A DNA stretch of 64,000 nucleotides from Schizochytrium sp. TIO01 (GCA_004764695.1 SMSO01000006.1:290859-354858); one strand, 5' to 3'. Positions 12,038-25,341 are shown, counted from the first letter of the stretch. The notes: generated by a model from the sequence alone, not told the origin. Translations and numbers: made by a program.

Positions 12038-12061
12038 AAAAAAAAAAAAAAAAAAAAAAAA
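12038..12061. repeat. Poly-A tract, about 24 bases
   Basis: An uninterrupted A run lies inside an AT-rich islet. No gene, target-site duplication or retroposon body is visible next to it. Confidence 0.95.
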
Positions 12062-12721
12062 CATTTTTACAGAGAAATGCTGTTCTTAAAATGTTTTAAA
12101 GAAGAGGAGGAGGCAAGATAAGGAAACAAGAGAAGAAGAAGAAACAGCCCCTTTTTGGTCTCTGTTTCCTTTCATTGCCGCCTCTGTGCCGAACCTTCCT
12201 CTCTTCGATGCTCTTTAGTGCTGCCGCTGAGAAGGGAAGAAAGTTACATATTTTAAAACTTGAACACGCAAAACATAAGGAGAAGGGAGGAAAAAAAGAA
12301 CATGGACCTGTTTTCTCCCTCTGTATATAGATAGATATATATATATACCCTCATTTGCATTCCTAATTTTAGTTTTTAAAATAGAGTGAGAAGCTCTGTT
12401 CTCTTCGATTGCCAGCCAGACTCAGAAACTCCCCTGGCCGCGTGAGGGGACAGACTCAAGCCGTAGCGTTCCGTCTTCAACCCGGCAAACGTTCCCTGAA
12501 AATAAAAAAGCGAGCGAGGCGGAGAACCGAACCATGGCCCTTAGACATAGACGTTCTGTCTCCTTCGGGTTGCGGTTTTTAAAAAGGGTTTCAATATGGC
12601 GATCCAGGCGAACGCAAGATGGGAGGTCTCACAATGTTTGTGTCCCTCTTTGCTCTCTCATCCTCTGTTTCTTCTTTCGCACCAAATTTTGAGTGTTCTG
12701 TTCGTTCACTGTCGAAGCAGA

Positions 12722-12723
12722 GG

Positions 12724-12770
<47 letters not shown>
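12722..12770. repeat. (AG)n microsatellite
   Basis: About 49 bases of nearly pure AG on the plus strand, followed by more purine-rich sequence. It is the complement of the CT run at 11,817-11,856. Confidence 0.96.
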
Positions 12771-12776
<6 letters not shown>

Positions 12777-13635
12777 GAAGAGAAGAGAAGAAGTCTTCAG
12801 AGAGCGGGAAAAAGAGAGCTGCGTTGTTGATTCTGCGCTCAACTCACCTTAAAGCTCAATCGTTTAGTTTGGTTTGCCGAAGAGAGAAAGAGAGAGGCCT
12901 CGATAAGGCAGATGGCCGGTGCGGATCGAGCACAGGCGGCGGTGCGTGCGTACCCTCACTCTTCTCCACGCTTGAAGAAGAAGAGCAAGTAGAACAGGGG
13001 TGGGTTGTCTGTCCTTCTAAAAGCGCGCCGCTGTCCCCCCGTTCTTCCTCTGTACTCAGGTCGTTCTTTTCTTTCCGTGATCTTTTCAAACTTAAAATAA
13101 ATTAATGAAAAGAATCGCTTTTTCTTGTTCTTAAAAAAGTAAAAAAGTAAAAAATTGAATTGGCCTGTTCTGCAAATGAGGTTTGAATTAAAAAAACTAA
13201 ATCAAAATCGTGAAAGACAGAGAGAGGGAAAGAAGGAAGTGTTCCAACCTTCTTCTTGTTCTTCTTCTTCGAGCTATGGTTTCTAAAACATTCATTCACC
13301 GATTCTTTCGTTCTGTTTTGCCGCACGTTTGTTTTGAAGTGCCGCCTTCGGGAACCCCTTATTATTCTTCTTCTTCTTATTATTCTTCTCGTTATTCTTG
13401 TTCTTCTTCTCTGCGCCGACTCGTTTGGAGGCCACGATCCCATCACCGGCCGAGAGCGGGGCCGCAAGTCTGGTCCTGACTGGCTGCTGCCGCGCTCCTT
13501 CTGCCGTGTCTCGAGATCGAAGAGCTCTTCTCTCTTCTCGTCTCTTCTCGTCTCTTCTCTTCTTCTTCGTTCGGCTCTCCATTCTTCAGCATCTTCAGCA
13601 TTTCCACTTCAAGTTCATTTTACTTCTACTGTCCT

Positions 13636-13698
13636 TTTAATAAAAATAATAAAATAATAATAATAATAAATATAATAAAAATAGCAGTAATAACAATA
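13636..13698. repeat. (AAT)n-rich AT islet
   Basis: Imperfect AAT and AATAAA repeats make a strongly AT-rich block between GC-rich flanks. Confidence 0.85.
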
Positions 13699-13770
13699 GC
13701 AGAGAAACGTTTCCATTTCCTTTGGATTCGGTTTTTAGCTAACTTTTATAAAGTTGAATGGTGATAATGA

Positions 13771-13795
13771 CGTATGTATGTATGTATGTACGTAT
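13771..13795. repeat. (GTAT)n tetranucleotide repeat
   Basis: Five to six copies of GTAT, with one interruption (GTAC) at the right end. Confidence 0.9.
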
Positions 13796-13991
13796 AGAGT
13801 GCCTGAAACAGAACGGTCCTGGCTGGGAGGGAGGGGCCCGTTCTTTCTTGCGGCGTTCTTTCTTCTCCGTCGCAAAAAGAAGAAAGAAAGAAAGAACCGT
13901 GGGAGAGGATGAGTGCTTCAGATGAGGTCTCGAAGTCTCAAGCGCTGCGAGAAGAAGAGAACTCGAGACGCCTCGCGAAGCCTCGCGAAGC

Positions 13992-14046
13992 CTTGCTCTT
14001 GGTCTTGGTCTTGCTCTTGCTCTTGCTCTTGCTCTTGCTCTGGCTT
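13992..14046. repeat. (CTTGCT)n hexanucleotide repeat
   Basis: About nine copies of CTTGCT or CTTGGT in tandem. On the minus strand the run reads Glu-Gln or Lys-Ser repeats, which produces low-complexity ORFs with no other support. Confidence 0.92.
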
Positions 14047-15092
14047 GGGAAGCAGCAGCTCAGGACTGCGGCTGGGCACTGGCGCAGACAGGTTCCCGCC
14101 GCCTGCTCGCGAGGTCTGTGGCTGGGTGCGACAAGGAAGACCTTCGAGGCTTTGCTTTTCCTGGAATTCAAATTCCATCCTTGAATTTGATGGATTTCTC
14201 GATTGAATTAAATTCGAAATCCAAGATCGTCACGACGGCCATGAGGCGCCTGCAGATGGGTTGGTTGCACTGCCGCCGCAGATAATCATCACCGCCACTT
14301 CGCGGCGAGGCGAAGGAGTATGAGGGCGATGCGGAGGGCCTCTCGTCTCGAAGGAGCTTTCTTTCGTGCGAGGAGAAGTTCATCTTCTGCCGCTCAAACA
14401 TGAGGACAGATTTGCTGCTACCTCGAAGAGGCGTCGCTCGACGACTAACTCCACTCGCGTACACGAACAAGGCGGAGAAGACGTTCTGAGCCACCCACGC
14501 ACGAGAAGGCGCTGCTGCCTGACCGCTCGCCGCCTCGCTACGAGGCTTGCCTTGAATCAGCACCGCCTGCTGAAAGCGACCTGCTGATCAAGGCAATTCG
14601 AATTCATTTACACGAGGGAAACAAACTCATGAGCTCGAAGGAAAACAAGTTGACGACCTTGTTCAGATTGTGTCCTATCGGCCGACCACGGATCCATTCG
14701 CTCATCAGGCAGCAAGGTTGTGGAGCCTCTGGCTGATCGGCCGCATTCATTCAACTCCACCACGGTGGGTGATGGCGCTTGAGGCTTGGCCGCGCCTCGG
14801 AAACTGAATGGCGAGTGGTTGGATGTTTTGACTTCGAATGGATATCGGGTTCAGAAGGCTCGAGTAGTGCCACGAACGAATAAAACCAACCAAGTGTACA
14901 ATCTGGAGCGAGCGTGATCAAGTCCTCGAACTGCCAGAGAACCAACCGCCTGAGCTGGAAATGATGGCTCAAGAAGGCCAAGACTTCGCTCCAAATCTCA
15001 GCTTTTCTCTTTGCACTCCTCTTTCATAGGACAAACAACCAATGACCTATGAAAACCTGCACAAGCAACCGGCAAAGAAGGAGGTGAAGTTA

Positions 15093-15120
15093 TCTAGCTA
15101 GCTAGCTAGCTAGCTAGCTT
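15093..15120. repeat. (CTAG)n self-complementary repeat
   Basis: Seven copies of the palindromic tetramer CTAG. Shorter copies of this word are frequent in intergenic DNA of the window (2393-2404, 25,730-25,743, 50,720-50,733). Confidence 0.95.
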
Positions 15121-16326
15121 CACCAAAGCGGAGGGAATTGTGGCACTCTGTGGAATTTTGGCCCTGAGATCGCAGGCGATCGCAAATCTATTCGCGCCTA
15201 GGAACGTACTGTCTCGCGAGCTTATAATAAGTCTAGTCGCCCGGGCTCAGGGAAGCAAAGCCGCGCCTAGTCCTGCTCTGCTCGTGGAGTCCTCGAGCTG
15301 GCGAGGCAAGCTGACAGCTTTGCGCCAAAGCTGGCTGTGGGTACGCTTCTCGGTGTTCGAGCCCACAACCAACCAACATTTCCCCCACAGTCACTGTCGC
15401 CGGACTTCCATCACGATCTCAGCATCAGCCTCAGAGAATGAGAGAAGGCCTCGCTGGGACGGCTGCATTTACCAGCAATCTGTTATAATTTATCCCATTG
15501 ATCCATTCATTCATTCAATCATTGATCCATTCGATTGGTATTGGTTGGTTGATTGATTGAGGACGGAGCTCTCGTTCGCCCCGGCATTCCGCTTCTCTCC
15601 GCCGCGGCGGAGGTTCTCAGGCACCTGGGCTTGTTTTGGCTCCAAATATCGGGCCCTGTGCAGAAAAACTGCAAGGTTTTCTTGAGTGCAGAAAGCATCA
15701 ATTCGCCCGAGATCCCCAAATCTCTGCTTCGAATTTCGGCCCAAGCCAGTAAGCATTCGCAACTGCAAAGTATTCGCAAACTTGCGATCGGAAAGCGAGT
15801 CAGTCGTGATCTATCTCCAAGCCTCCGTCGAATCCGAGCTCTTCTTCGCAGACGCAGGACTCTAAGCCGATCAGCCAGTCGCCGCGCAGTCCGCCATCCT
15901 CTCTGCGAATCGCATCAGCCGCTGCTCCTCAACCTCAAGCCGCCCTTCCTCTAATTCAAAGGCCCTTCCTTCTCTCACGGCAGCAGCACTTGGGCGGCTG
16001 CCTGACCCGGCATTCCATGAATAAATGAATCCCAATGCGAATTGCGGCGACACGTGACTTCTTTTCGCAATTCATTTCCAAGAACTGTGGAACATCCGCC
16101 AGTTTTCATTCATGTCTTTGATGGTTCATGGCTTTGATTGTTGGTGCCTTCGATTACTCGTGCGTTTGGTTGTTCATGCCTCTGATTGTTCATATGTGTA
16201 TCCATACATGCATGCATGCCTGCATAATACGTACGTACACATATGCATGCATCTTTATAAAATAAAATAAATTTGAAAATTTGTGAAATATTCTTTAAAC
16301 TTTAAAAATAGATAAATAAATATTTA

Positions 16327-16470
16327 CCCCCCCCCCAAACAAACAAACAAACAAACAAACAAACAAACAAACAAACAAACAAACAAACAAACAAACAAAC
16401 AAACAAACAAACAAACAAACAAACAAACAAACAAACAAACAAACAAACAAACAAACAAACAAACAAAAAA
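16327..16470. repeat. C10 followed by (AAAC)33 microsatellite
   Basis: A run of ten C leads directly into about 33 perfect copies of AAAC, the longest perfect microsatellite in the window. On the minus strand it reads as an endless Cys-Leu-Phe-Val repeat, which explains the long hydrophobic ORFs there. Confidence 0.98.
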
Positions 16471-16789
16471 GATACAGAAAAGAGTAATTTGCAAAAGCAA
16501 CGCCGCGGCTTGAAACCTCAAAGCCACCTCGCCTTCGAACAGTCCTGGGCCTCCACGGCAGAAGCTCGAGTGTCCTCAGGGCCCCGGCACAGCGACCGGT
16601 GGCGGCCAGCACAGCCCGCGATGCTCCAGGGCCGCGGGAGCGCTCCCACGGTCGGCGCCGTTGCCGCGTGTATGTCTCGCGGCGAGGCTTCTTCCTAAGA
16701 CTCGGGGCGTTACGAGCCCCTTTGTGAGCCCTTGCGAGACCCGGCAGGCCCTTAGGGCCCATTAGCGCCGGCTAATGATTCATTACACA

Positions 16790-16820
16790 GAAGAAGAAGA
16801 AGAAGAAGAAGAAGAAGAAA
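16790..16820. repeat. (AAG)n trinucleotide repeat
   Basis: About ten copies of AAG, followed by the GAATTT-rich repeats. Confidence 0.93.
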
Positions 16821-16832
16821 GGCAAAGAGGGA

Positions 16833-16925
16833 GGAATTTGAATTTCGAGGAAGGGAATTTGAATTTCGAGGAAGGATTTTTGAATTTTGAATTTTGAATT
16901 TTGAAATTTGAAATTTGAATTTGAG
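16833..16925. repeat. Compound repeat of 22-bp and 7-bp GAATTT-containing units
   Basis: A unit of about 22 bases containing GGAATTTGAATTTCGAGGAA occurs twice in tandem. It is followed by four copies of a 7-base TTTTGAA-type unit and two of AAATTTG. GAATTT and AATTC words also cluster at 14,160-14,225 and 30,810-30,850. Confidence 0.85.
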
Positions 16926-17990
16926 AGGAGTGATTTTTGAATGTGCGAGAGGAGCCATGAAAGCACTATCCAATCACTCATTCATTCATTCGGGTTCAAT
17001 CGAATTCAATCGAATTCATTGGAGTTCATGCGATGGGATTGGAGCTCGTTCGATGGAGGGAGGCTCGCGTGCCGCCGTCTCGCAACGTCGATGCTGTCGG
17101 GACAGGCCTCCCGCGTGAGCACCTGCCTGCCTGCTGCACCAACTGGTCGCGGCCAGACTCGGAGAGCGAGCTAACGCGACGCCCTCATTCCACTGCCTCG
17201 GCGACTTCAACCACGATCGCGACGAATCTTGGCTCGAAAAGCCTTCGACTTACAGCTCTCTATCTCCTTTCAAGTTGGATCCGTGCATGCATCAACATCA
17301 CTTGGCAGCTTGGTGCAAAGGAGGCAGGCATCGTGAAGAACGAGACGAGACGGTCATTGATGATAAAACGTTTGCAACGACGAGTTGGTAATCGCCGATG
17401 CTGAGCGTGATGCTGAGCGTATTGCGCGATCCTCGATCTTTTTCAGATGCTTGCAGTTCTTGTTGCTGTGCCAGCCGTCACGAGGACCTGCGCTCTGAGG
17501 AGAAAGCACGGCGGTGATCCAAAGAGACGGGCACGTTGGAGGACTTTCCAAGATGCGTGCGTGCGCGGATGATAGATAGCTTTGGTCTTCTTGCCAATCT
17601 TTTATTTCTTTGGTTAGGTCAACGGAGAGGGGGGAATGGTTGACGTTACAAACATTGTGAATTCATGCACAGTACGCAAGAAGACGCATAGGCTTCCAAG
17701 CAGCCACAGACTGGTAGCACACACAAGGTCTGAGACTTGCAGCAGTAGCAGCAGCACCAGCAGCACCAGGAGCAGCTTCTCGTAGCAATGCTCTAGGCTA
17801 TTTGGGTTCCATATTCTGCTGGAGGCAGGCAGGCAGGCAGGAAGAAGCTGCAAAAGGATTGGACCATAGATTACGACATGCGCTGATATGGTTGTAATAT
17901 CTGTTATCTGCGTGCTTACTTGAGGTGCCTATTTGAGTGGACGGGGGTCATGACTCGTGGGCGGTGGGGAATTCCAACCACAAATCCACC

Positions 17991-18018
17991 AATGAATGAA
18001 TGAATGAATGAGTGAATG
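17991..18018. repeat. (GAAT)n tetranucleotide repeat
   Basis: About seven copies of GAAT with one change. A GATT-rich stretch follows at 18,140-18,200. Confidence 0.9.
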
Positions 18019-21000
18019 CATCGATCAATCAATTTTATTGTTGCCGAAATTGTTTAAAGCAGCTGTGTCTTGCTAGATACTGTGAGCCATAGCGCAGGCT
18101 GGTGCGGATGGCTGAGCAAATAATTTTATCTTGGCATTTGTTTGATTATTTGATTATTTGAGTATTTGATTGATTGATTGATTAATTGATTAATTAACTA
18201 ATTACAAGCTGGACTACTACTAGCTACCTTCCTACGTACCTACCAAGAGATTATAAACGCGGTAGTTGTGAGGACTCGCGCGAGATGGATCTCTAGCTGG
18301 AAGAGTCAGTGATACCGGTACCGCTTAGGAGGACTTCTAAGGCTATCCGGGAGCGAGAGCGCAACAGAGACTGTGGCCCCATCCAGATTGATGATCATAA
18401 GACATGAGATATGATATGATTCGTGAATCGCTTTCAAGGCTACGAATTCAAGAAGCACGTTATTTTCAGGCGCTCCTCTCATCTTAGTACCCTCCGGTCC
18501 TCGAAATTTCGCGCGCGCCGTCGCTCATTTCCACAGAGCTCGAAAGACCGGTGGACTCGATCCCCGCCAATGGCTGGCGCGCGAGTTCACGCGCGTCCTC
18601 GCCACGACTAAAAGTTGGTTTTCCTTGCACGATGAATGACACAGGAAAGGTGGTAGATAACTTGAAAGGTACTGAAAGCAATGACAGCACGAAGCGAGTG
18701 GATCGAGGAAGTGATCAAGTGAGTTCCAAGGACTCAGTCAAGCTAAGCATATTACGCTCACTTCCTGCCATCTTGAATTTGAAGTTTTCTGTATGTTCGT
18801 TTGCTTTGGGTGGTTTGTAATGCCTTGGACCATGCTGCTTGTGTAAGATGATGTGCTCGAGTGTTACAGCGCCTGGCCGGTGGTGGGTGGACCTGGAGGC
18901 CAGAGTTGGAGGTCCACACAAGCGAACGAGTGAAATTTGGTGACAAGGTTTTGCTGACATGCCGAGTCCTTTGCACTTTAGTTAGCATTCCTTCATAAAA
19001 AGACCCTCTCTGCTGCTCGCGACGCCATCATTTCTGGCGAGCGCGCACAATGCGGAGCTTATCCGGGGCGCAGCGAAATCGAGGCAGATAATTCCAACCT
19101 TCAAAAGAGACCGCCAACGGTACCAACGGCCTTTTTGCTTCGGGTTCATCGTCAAGTTCCTACTTCTATATTCTCGTTTTCTTCAGCTGGGAAGAAAGCT
19201 GGCAGTGAGCGAGCTGGGCGCTCTTCCGGTGGTTTGCGAAGGTGATGGTCATCCTGGCCAAATGAAACGTCAAATGGAGCTGATGAAGCTTGCTTGCAAG
19301 ATCTTGAGACTCCTGCGCGCTATGAAGATACCCCAGTTGAGCATCTTTCTCCATGTTTTAGTATTGTCCATCGCAGCTTTATGAAGTTGAACAAGGGCTC
19401 CGTTCCCAATTGGAGCGCATAAATGATGAAGTTGCAAATCAGTTGGTTAATGTGCGATGCTACGATGCTGCCACAATCCTTGCTGAGCGCTCTCCATTGA
19501 AAATTTCACGTGGCGGCGCTGCACAGGAAGTTGTCGTGAGAATAAAACCGCTAGCCACCAATCTCCACTCCGTCAAACGACTTTGAAGAAGCCCGCGAGA
19601 AAGAAAAAGAGCTCTTTCCACGAGTGGTCTTGAGCGCTCTCAAGGTCTCACCGCGCCCGCCGGCGAAACCCGGGCACCTTTACTGTCAGGCGCCTAATAC
19701 TAACTACTGCATAACTACGACTACCACTGCTTTTCCCACTCGATTTGTGTTGAATGACCGGAATTGGCACGTTGCTCTTATCATCGATGAACTTTAATTA
19801 GTAGAAAGGGAGGTCATCTTCCGCTCAGGAACTCTGGAGAGAAAGACGTCCTTCAGGTTGTTCTTTGCGTTTTCAATCGCGAGCTGAGTCTGCAAAAACT
19901 GCAGATTTCTGATGAGTAATCTCAGGCGCAGAGTAGATACTAGCTGGAGATTCGAATGGCTTCCTCGTGCGAGTCGCCCAGCTCACTTGCACGCCGGTAA
20001 TGTTTGGTCCTGTCGCACCCGACGGCGTCTCTAGTTTTAGAATTAAAAGTAATCAAAATAAAAACATACTACCCGTCACGAAGCTACTGCAGGTGACACA
20101 GAGCACGATGATGGCAAAGAAGACAAGCTGCGTGCGCGTACGGAAACCACTGCTCACGCACTCACTTCGCGATCGAGTCATCGCAGATTCTCGAGCAGCG
20201 AAGCGAATATAACACGGTGTTTTATGATTCCTGCCGCCTTTCAGCTCCCCGTTCTGTTTCTTTTCTCTAGCTAGAGGCTACGGGAGTGAAGAATATAATC
20301 TGAATTGATTGATTGATGCCAACCATCGACCAATCTTTTCAAATTTATAATTTAAATTTCATAGAATGAACTAAAGTAAAGTTTAATTATTCAAAATCAA
20401 AAACCAAGAAAAAGCGTCAGGCCTCCTTGAACATAACCAGCAGCTAGCTCCCCGCAGCGCCCGCAGCCAGCTTCATCACGGGTTCCCCGTAAGCGGCTGT
20501 GTAGGCGAGATGGAAAGCCAAATTGCGCTGACTAGTTTAACTGCTGCTGTGCTGTTCGCTGCTGTCTGTCTGCTCCCCCTAGTGGTGCCTAGTTCAAATC
20601 ATTTCAAACTCTGAGCGAGTTTGACAGTGCCATGGATGTCATAGATGCCCAAGTCGGTGTAAACGGATTGAAAGCGGAGCAGCAGTTGGTAAGTTAGTTA
20701 GTTAGTTAGGCGCTCGCCTTGATTCTTGGAGTGGCGGTGACCTTCTTTGCTGTGCTTTGCGGGCGTGGCGTTCCTTCATTTCAAGTGGGCTCGTTTGGCG
20801 GGAGGCATATATATCTGCAGTGCCAGCTAGCGGCTGCTTTTTGTGAAGCATCTCAAGACAGCCTCTGCGAAAGAACTGGCGCAGGGAAGATGAGTTTCGA
20901 GGTGCTGCTTGGGCCTTGAAGTTGTTTTCACTTACTCACTTACATACTTGCTTTGCTTTCTCGAGCACTTATTACTTACTTCTTTCTTGAGCACTTACTT

Positions 21001-22033
21001 ACTTACTTATTTACTTTCTTTCTTTCTTTCTTGAGCACTTACTTGTTTACTTTACTTCTGTTGGCATGTCTCTCATTCATTATATGCATTCATTCATTCA
21101 TTCATTGCGTACCTACACTTCGTTGAACTAACGGCCACTGCTTAGCTGACCACCGGCGCGTGGCAACTAAACTCTCTGTCACGGGCAGACAGCTTCTTCG
21201 CTCTTTTCTGCTCTTCTCCTCCTTTGGCTCGTGTTGCGAAGGTTAGTTGAGCAGAGACTTATTTATTTATTTGTTTGTTTGTTTGTTTGAGGCTATTATT
21301 GCGGTGGTTGCGTCTCTTTCCATTCGTTCGAGCATCCATCACCCATTCAAAATCAATCGTTCGATTCGACCGTCGCTGTTTGAAAGCAGAGCAGTCCATC
21401 CATCGTCAGTCAGTGACTTAAAACGCAACTCCATTATTTTTTGCATTCTTTCGATGCACTTGAGTGATGAATGAGAATGAATGAGAACGAATGAATGAAT
21501 GGACACCTGTTCCAAAGCCAAAGCCGCTAGCAGACTCGTGGTTTCGACGAAGCCCAGTCCTGGTGACTCTTGCGGAACATCCCCACTGAAAGTATACTGC
21601 GAGAACAGCGCCGTAGCGGTCGATCGTTCTTTCTGAATTTTAAAACATAAATAAAATCATAAAAAATGCTGTTCTCTTTTAATTTTTATTTTATTTAATG
21701 AAAGATTGAAATAAAACTTTTCAAGAAGTTCTCCGTGATGTTTTAAACTTATTTTTAAAAAAAATGAAAAAAGAACACCAACTTTAGAAACTTATCTTTT
21801 TTAATTTGCGTTGTTTGTTTATTTAGGAGTACCTACAACGAAGTTCTTCAAGATTATAGCAAGAAGGCCATCCCGCTTACCTTTGGAACCATTTACAATG
21901 CAATTATACATGGACTACAGTCCAATTATTCAAGATTACAGCAAGAAAGCCTACTTTTGAAAATCACTCAATCACTTAATTACCTCAAGTTGCGGCTGAA
22001 AGAGAACGCAGAGCAGCACTGTCTGCTGACTCA

Positions 22034-22140
22034 AAGCAAGCAAGCAAGCAAGCAAGCGAGTGAGTCTTCCTTCCTTTCTTTCTCGCTGCTGAGACCGAGC
22101 AGTCAGTCAGTCAGACAGACAGTCAGTCAGTCAGACAGTC
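22034..22140. repeat. (AAGC)n and (AGTC/AGAC)n repeats
   Basis: Six copies of AAGC at about 22,034-22,057 are followed, after unique sequence, by about ten copies of AGTC or AGAC at 22,101-22,140. Confidence 0.9.
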
Positions 22141-22260
22141 TGCTTACAACAGCAGCAGTCAGCGCATCAGCTTTCTATCGTGAACAGCCTCACTCAATCA
22201 TCTCTCTGAGAAGCACCGTTTCACTCGATCCATCCATCTTCTTCTTCTTCATATCAGCTC

Positions 22261-22303
22261 CTGTTCCTTTCTTCTCTGTTCCTTTCTTCTCTGTTCCTTT
22301 CTT
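22261..22303. repeat. 15-bp pyrimidine-rich tandem repeat, 2.9 copies
   Basis: The unit CTGTTCCTTTCTTCT begins at 22,261, 22,276 and 22,291 (the last copy is short by two bases). Confidence 0.93.
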
Positions 22304-25300
22304 ACCGTCGTGCTCTTCAAAGATATCATGGCGCCGCAGAGTCCTAGCCAACGCTAGCAAGGTACTATGCCGGCGGAGACGTGCGTGGAGAAGGGCGCCA
22401 AAGCTACGATGCGCGACGCGAGCGGCGCTGCGTAATGACTGAGGGACTGACTGACGTCTGCCTCGCCGAGACGGACGAGCGGGCCGACTTAGGATGTATT
22501 GGCTGCTTATTCTGCGGAGAAGGGCGATCTCTGCAAAACGTTCCCGACCTCCAAGACGGGTTTGGGCAAGCAACATTTAAGTAAGCTCAGGGCTGCCTGC
22601 GTTCGGAACGGCGCGGCGCTTCGGAACAGAACGCTGCTGCGGAGCCCATGCGATTCGGCGCATGTAAATAAGCGGCGCAAGTCATAGACGCGCTGCGGGT
22701 TTTGTTTTGGGGGGCTGTAAAGTAAGTAGAAAGTGCTGTGCCTGAGGGCGCGTATAATTGAGGAACTCTTCGCAAGGCACGCACCGAAAGATTTGTTTGC
22801 TGTTTCATGCTCGAATGATTCGTTTGGTGTAGAAAGGAAGCTGTAAGATTTGGGTTTTCAACGGGTTGTATATAAGAAATGTTGACCATGACTTTTGTTT
22901 TACTTTGTTTTACTTTGGTTTGAACTGTTGTATAGATTTAATTGAAAAAAAAGTAGAAATGATTTTATAAGAAATTATGAACGGCAGCTGTGTATCTTTA
23001 GTAGGTAGTAGTAGGTAGGTAGGTAGGTAAGTAAAGTTGAAAATCATGATTCAGGGCATTCTGTATGACATGAGGTCGTGGGCTCATGGTGCTTGGCAGA
23101 CTTCGTCAGGGAAGTCCTCTTGCCGCCTTCCCACTCGCTCGTGCAAGGCCTCTTGGAACGCAGGCGCCTGGACTCCGACGCCCGCCTGTCCACCCATCGC
23201 GGAGACGGTCTATCTGCAAGCGCCTAGGGAGCCGGGCTCTGCATGCCTTTGGTAATATGGACGTTTTCGCACTTTATGGACAGCGTAGCACAGGCCTTTG
23301 TGAAGGACTGCCATATATTACATACATTGCAAGTCAAAGGTGCAGTGCCTGCTCTTTCAGTTAATCAGTCCATCTATCTATCAATCTAAATCAATCAAGC
23401 AGTCAGTCTACCCCTTTATCTGTATAAAGTCCAAGCCAGAGCGTGTCGATCGGCCTTTACAATACAAGTTTTCAACCTGCCGACATGTCTACTCGAATTC
23501 AAGGTCATTATAATTTATATCTATTCTGGCACACTCGCTAGATGTCCGGGCTCAAGTTCTTCTTCGCCGTGCTGGCCAGCCGAAGATGCCGCATTCCTCA
23601 GAGCATACATAACAGATCGCAGCAACCAAGCTGAAAGAGCCGAGCCTCGCACGAGGCGAACCCTTCGCACAGAACCATCGAAGTCGGTTACTGGCAGCCC
23701 AGCCGACTGCCTGTCTGAGTGAGTGAGTGCGTGAGTGAGTGTTTTCAAAGTAATAAAGTAAAAAGTCACCAAGTGCTCGCCGAAGCGTCTCCCCGTCGAT
23801 GACCTAGTCAGCTCCGGAGTGGCCATCGTGATCACCAATCATAGCCCACCGAATCGCGCGTGAAACTCCAAAGAAACACATTCCTCGAGTGCCCCATCGA
23901 ATGCATCGTGAATCTATCGAACTCGCTCATGGAGATAGTGCTGGAAATAACTGCCAGGGTAACCAAGTAAACTGCTAACGAAACAGAGCAATGTTCTCGC
24001 CATCATGAGCGAGTCAGACTGTCTCGATAGTCAGCATCTTCACCCTCACTTTACATCAAACCTCGACTCTCCTGTCCTCCCACAATCATCATCATCATCA
24101 TATAAAAATCTTTCATTTGTAATCATCGATAGTGACTCATCGCTCAATTTGCTGAGGACAGCGCCACGCCAGACAGCAGTTCAGCGCCCTTTGTGATCGC
24201 AAAGAACGATGCTGCACCCAGGAGTTGACATGCATAGGTTGGCTTGAGAGGTTGTAGGTTGTACTGTATGCCACTATGAGTGCTACGGGCACCTGCCTAA
24301 CTAGCGTCCGCTGTCTTCTTTGCAGCTTCAATTTGGGCTGCTGTTGCGTGGCAGTTTGAAGGGAGGCACCCGCATCATGCCCGCTCGCTTGCGGATTCAA
24401 GAGCTGCGGTTCCCCAGGTGAGGCGGAAGGGCAGTTATTGATCCTTGTAGCTTCATCATGCAAAAGCTGCCCCATTCAAGTGATCCTCTGTTCCATTCGG
24501 TCAATTCAGCTCATTTGATAGATAACAGTAGGAACCTAGCTCGCTAGAGGGTACACTAACAGTAGCACGAAGTACTAGTAGGTGGTGATCCTTTGTGCAG
24601 GAATCGCCACATGAGGCAGAGCCATGCACACAGGGGAGCGAAATCGTTCTCAAAGGAAAGCCGTCAAGCTGCTGAAGGCGCGGCCTGACAAGGCCCAAAG
24701 ACGTAAACACGCCCTGCTCCCCAGCTGGTGCGCAGCAGCTTGCTGCCTCTGGTTTCACTGACAGAGCTATCTTTGAATAACCTTCACGTGCCGCAGCCAA
24801 GGGAAAACCTGCAGGCGCCAAAATTGAATACGGGTGAGTGCTAGAGAAAATGCCTTTTGGGTCCTAGTACTAGTGTCAGGGAAACGACGTGCAGCGATGG
24901 GGAAACCGAAGATCCTGGCCGGCCAGGATCGATCTGCCTTGCGCCACCGCTACAAACAAAAGGTAGTAGGTCACAGTTGGACGGAACGTTTGCCTTTGAA
25001 CGCTCGCTGTACCTTTTGCCTGAATCCCCGCTCGCCCAACCTAGACAGGCATCAGTTCTCCGAGGTTTCCGCCCACCAGCGTTGAGGTTCGACAATTACA
25101 GCGGCTATTGAAATTTACCCATTACCCATTTTCTCGCGATCGGTACTTCTCGGGTTGGTCTTCGAGACTTGCTCGAGGAGGAGGAGGTTCCGGACAGTCG
25201 ATCTCTTCTTCGGCATCGCTCGCTGGCAGCTCATTGATAGTGCATGCACGTCCGCCGCTCCGCCAGGGAAGCCTGTCCTGGCTGCTCGTCTAGGGCAGAA

Positions 25301-25341
25301 CAGAGCGAGAGAAAAAGGCCAGGAGGCACGAAAGAAGCGAG

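Larger units (their letters stand above)
10924..16320. other. Gene-free, repeat-rich stretch (part 1 of the desert)
   Basis: I find no family-level homology in any frame. The many short ORFs are low-complexity (Ser, Arg, Lys-Glu, Phe-Leu) and mirror simple repeats. The content is CT, AG, AAT, GTAT, CTTGCT and CTAG runs, a 24-base poly-A, AT-rich islets (about 12,000-12,400 and 13,630-13,750) and interspersed GC-rich sequence. The first few hundred bases must hold the promoter of the TIL gene, but I see no definable element. Confidence 0.55.
16321..22000. other. Gene-free, repeat-rich stretch (part 2 of the desert)
   Basis: No recognisable gene. The stretch contains a long AAAC array, an AAG run, GAATTT repeats (16,833-16,925), GAAT and GATT runs (17,991-18,200), ACTT/TTTC runs (20,940-21,060), ATTC and TTTG runs, and an AT islet at about 21,630-21,830. 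Short ORFs in the unique parts match no family I know. Confidence 0.55.

Noticed and set aside
16295-16762. Minus-strand ORF with a long Cys-Leu-Phe-Val repeat that looks like membrane segments
   Set aside because: It is produced entirely by the AAAC microsatellite; the flanking residues show no homology.
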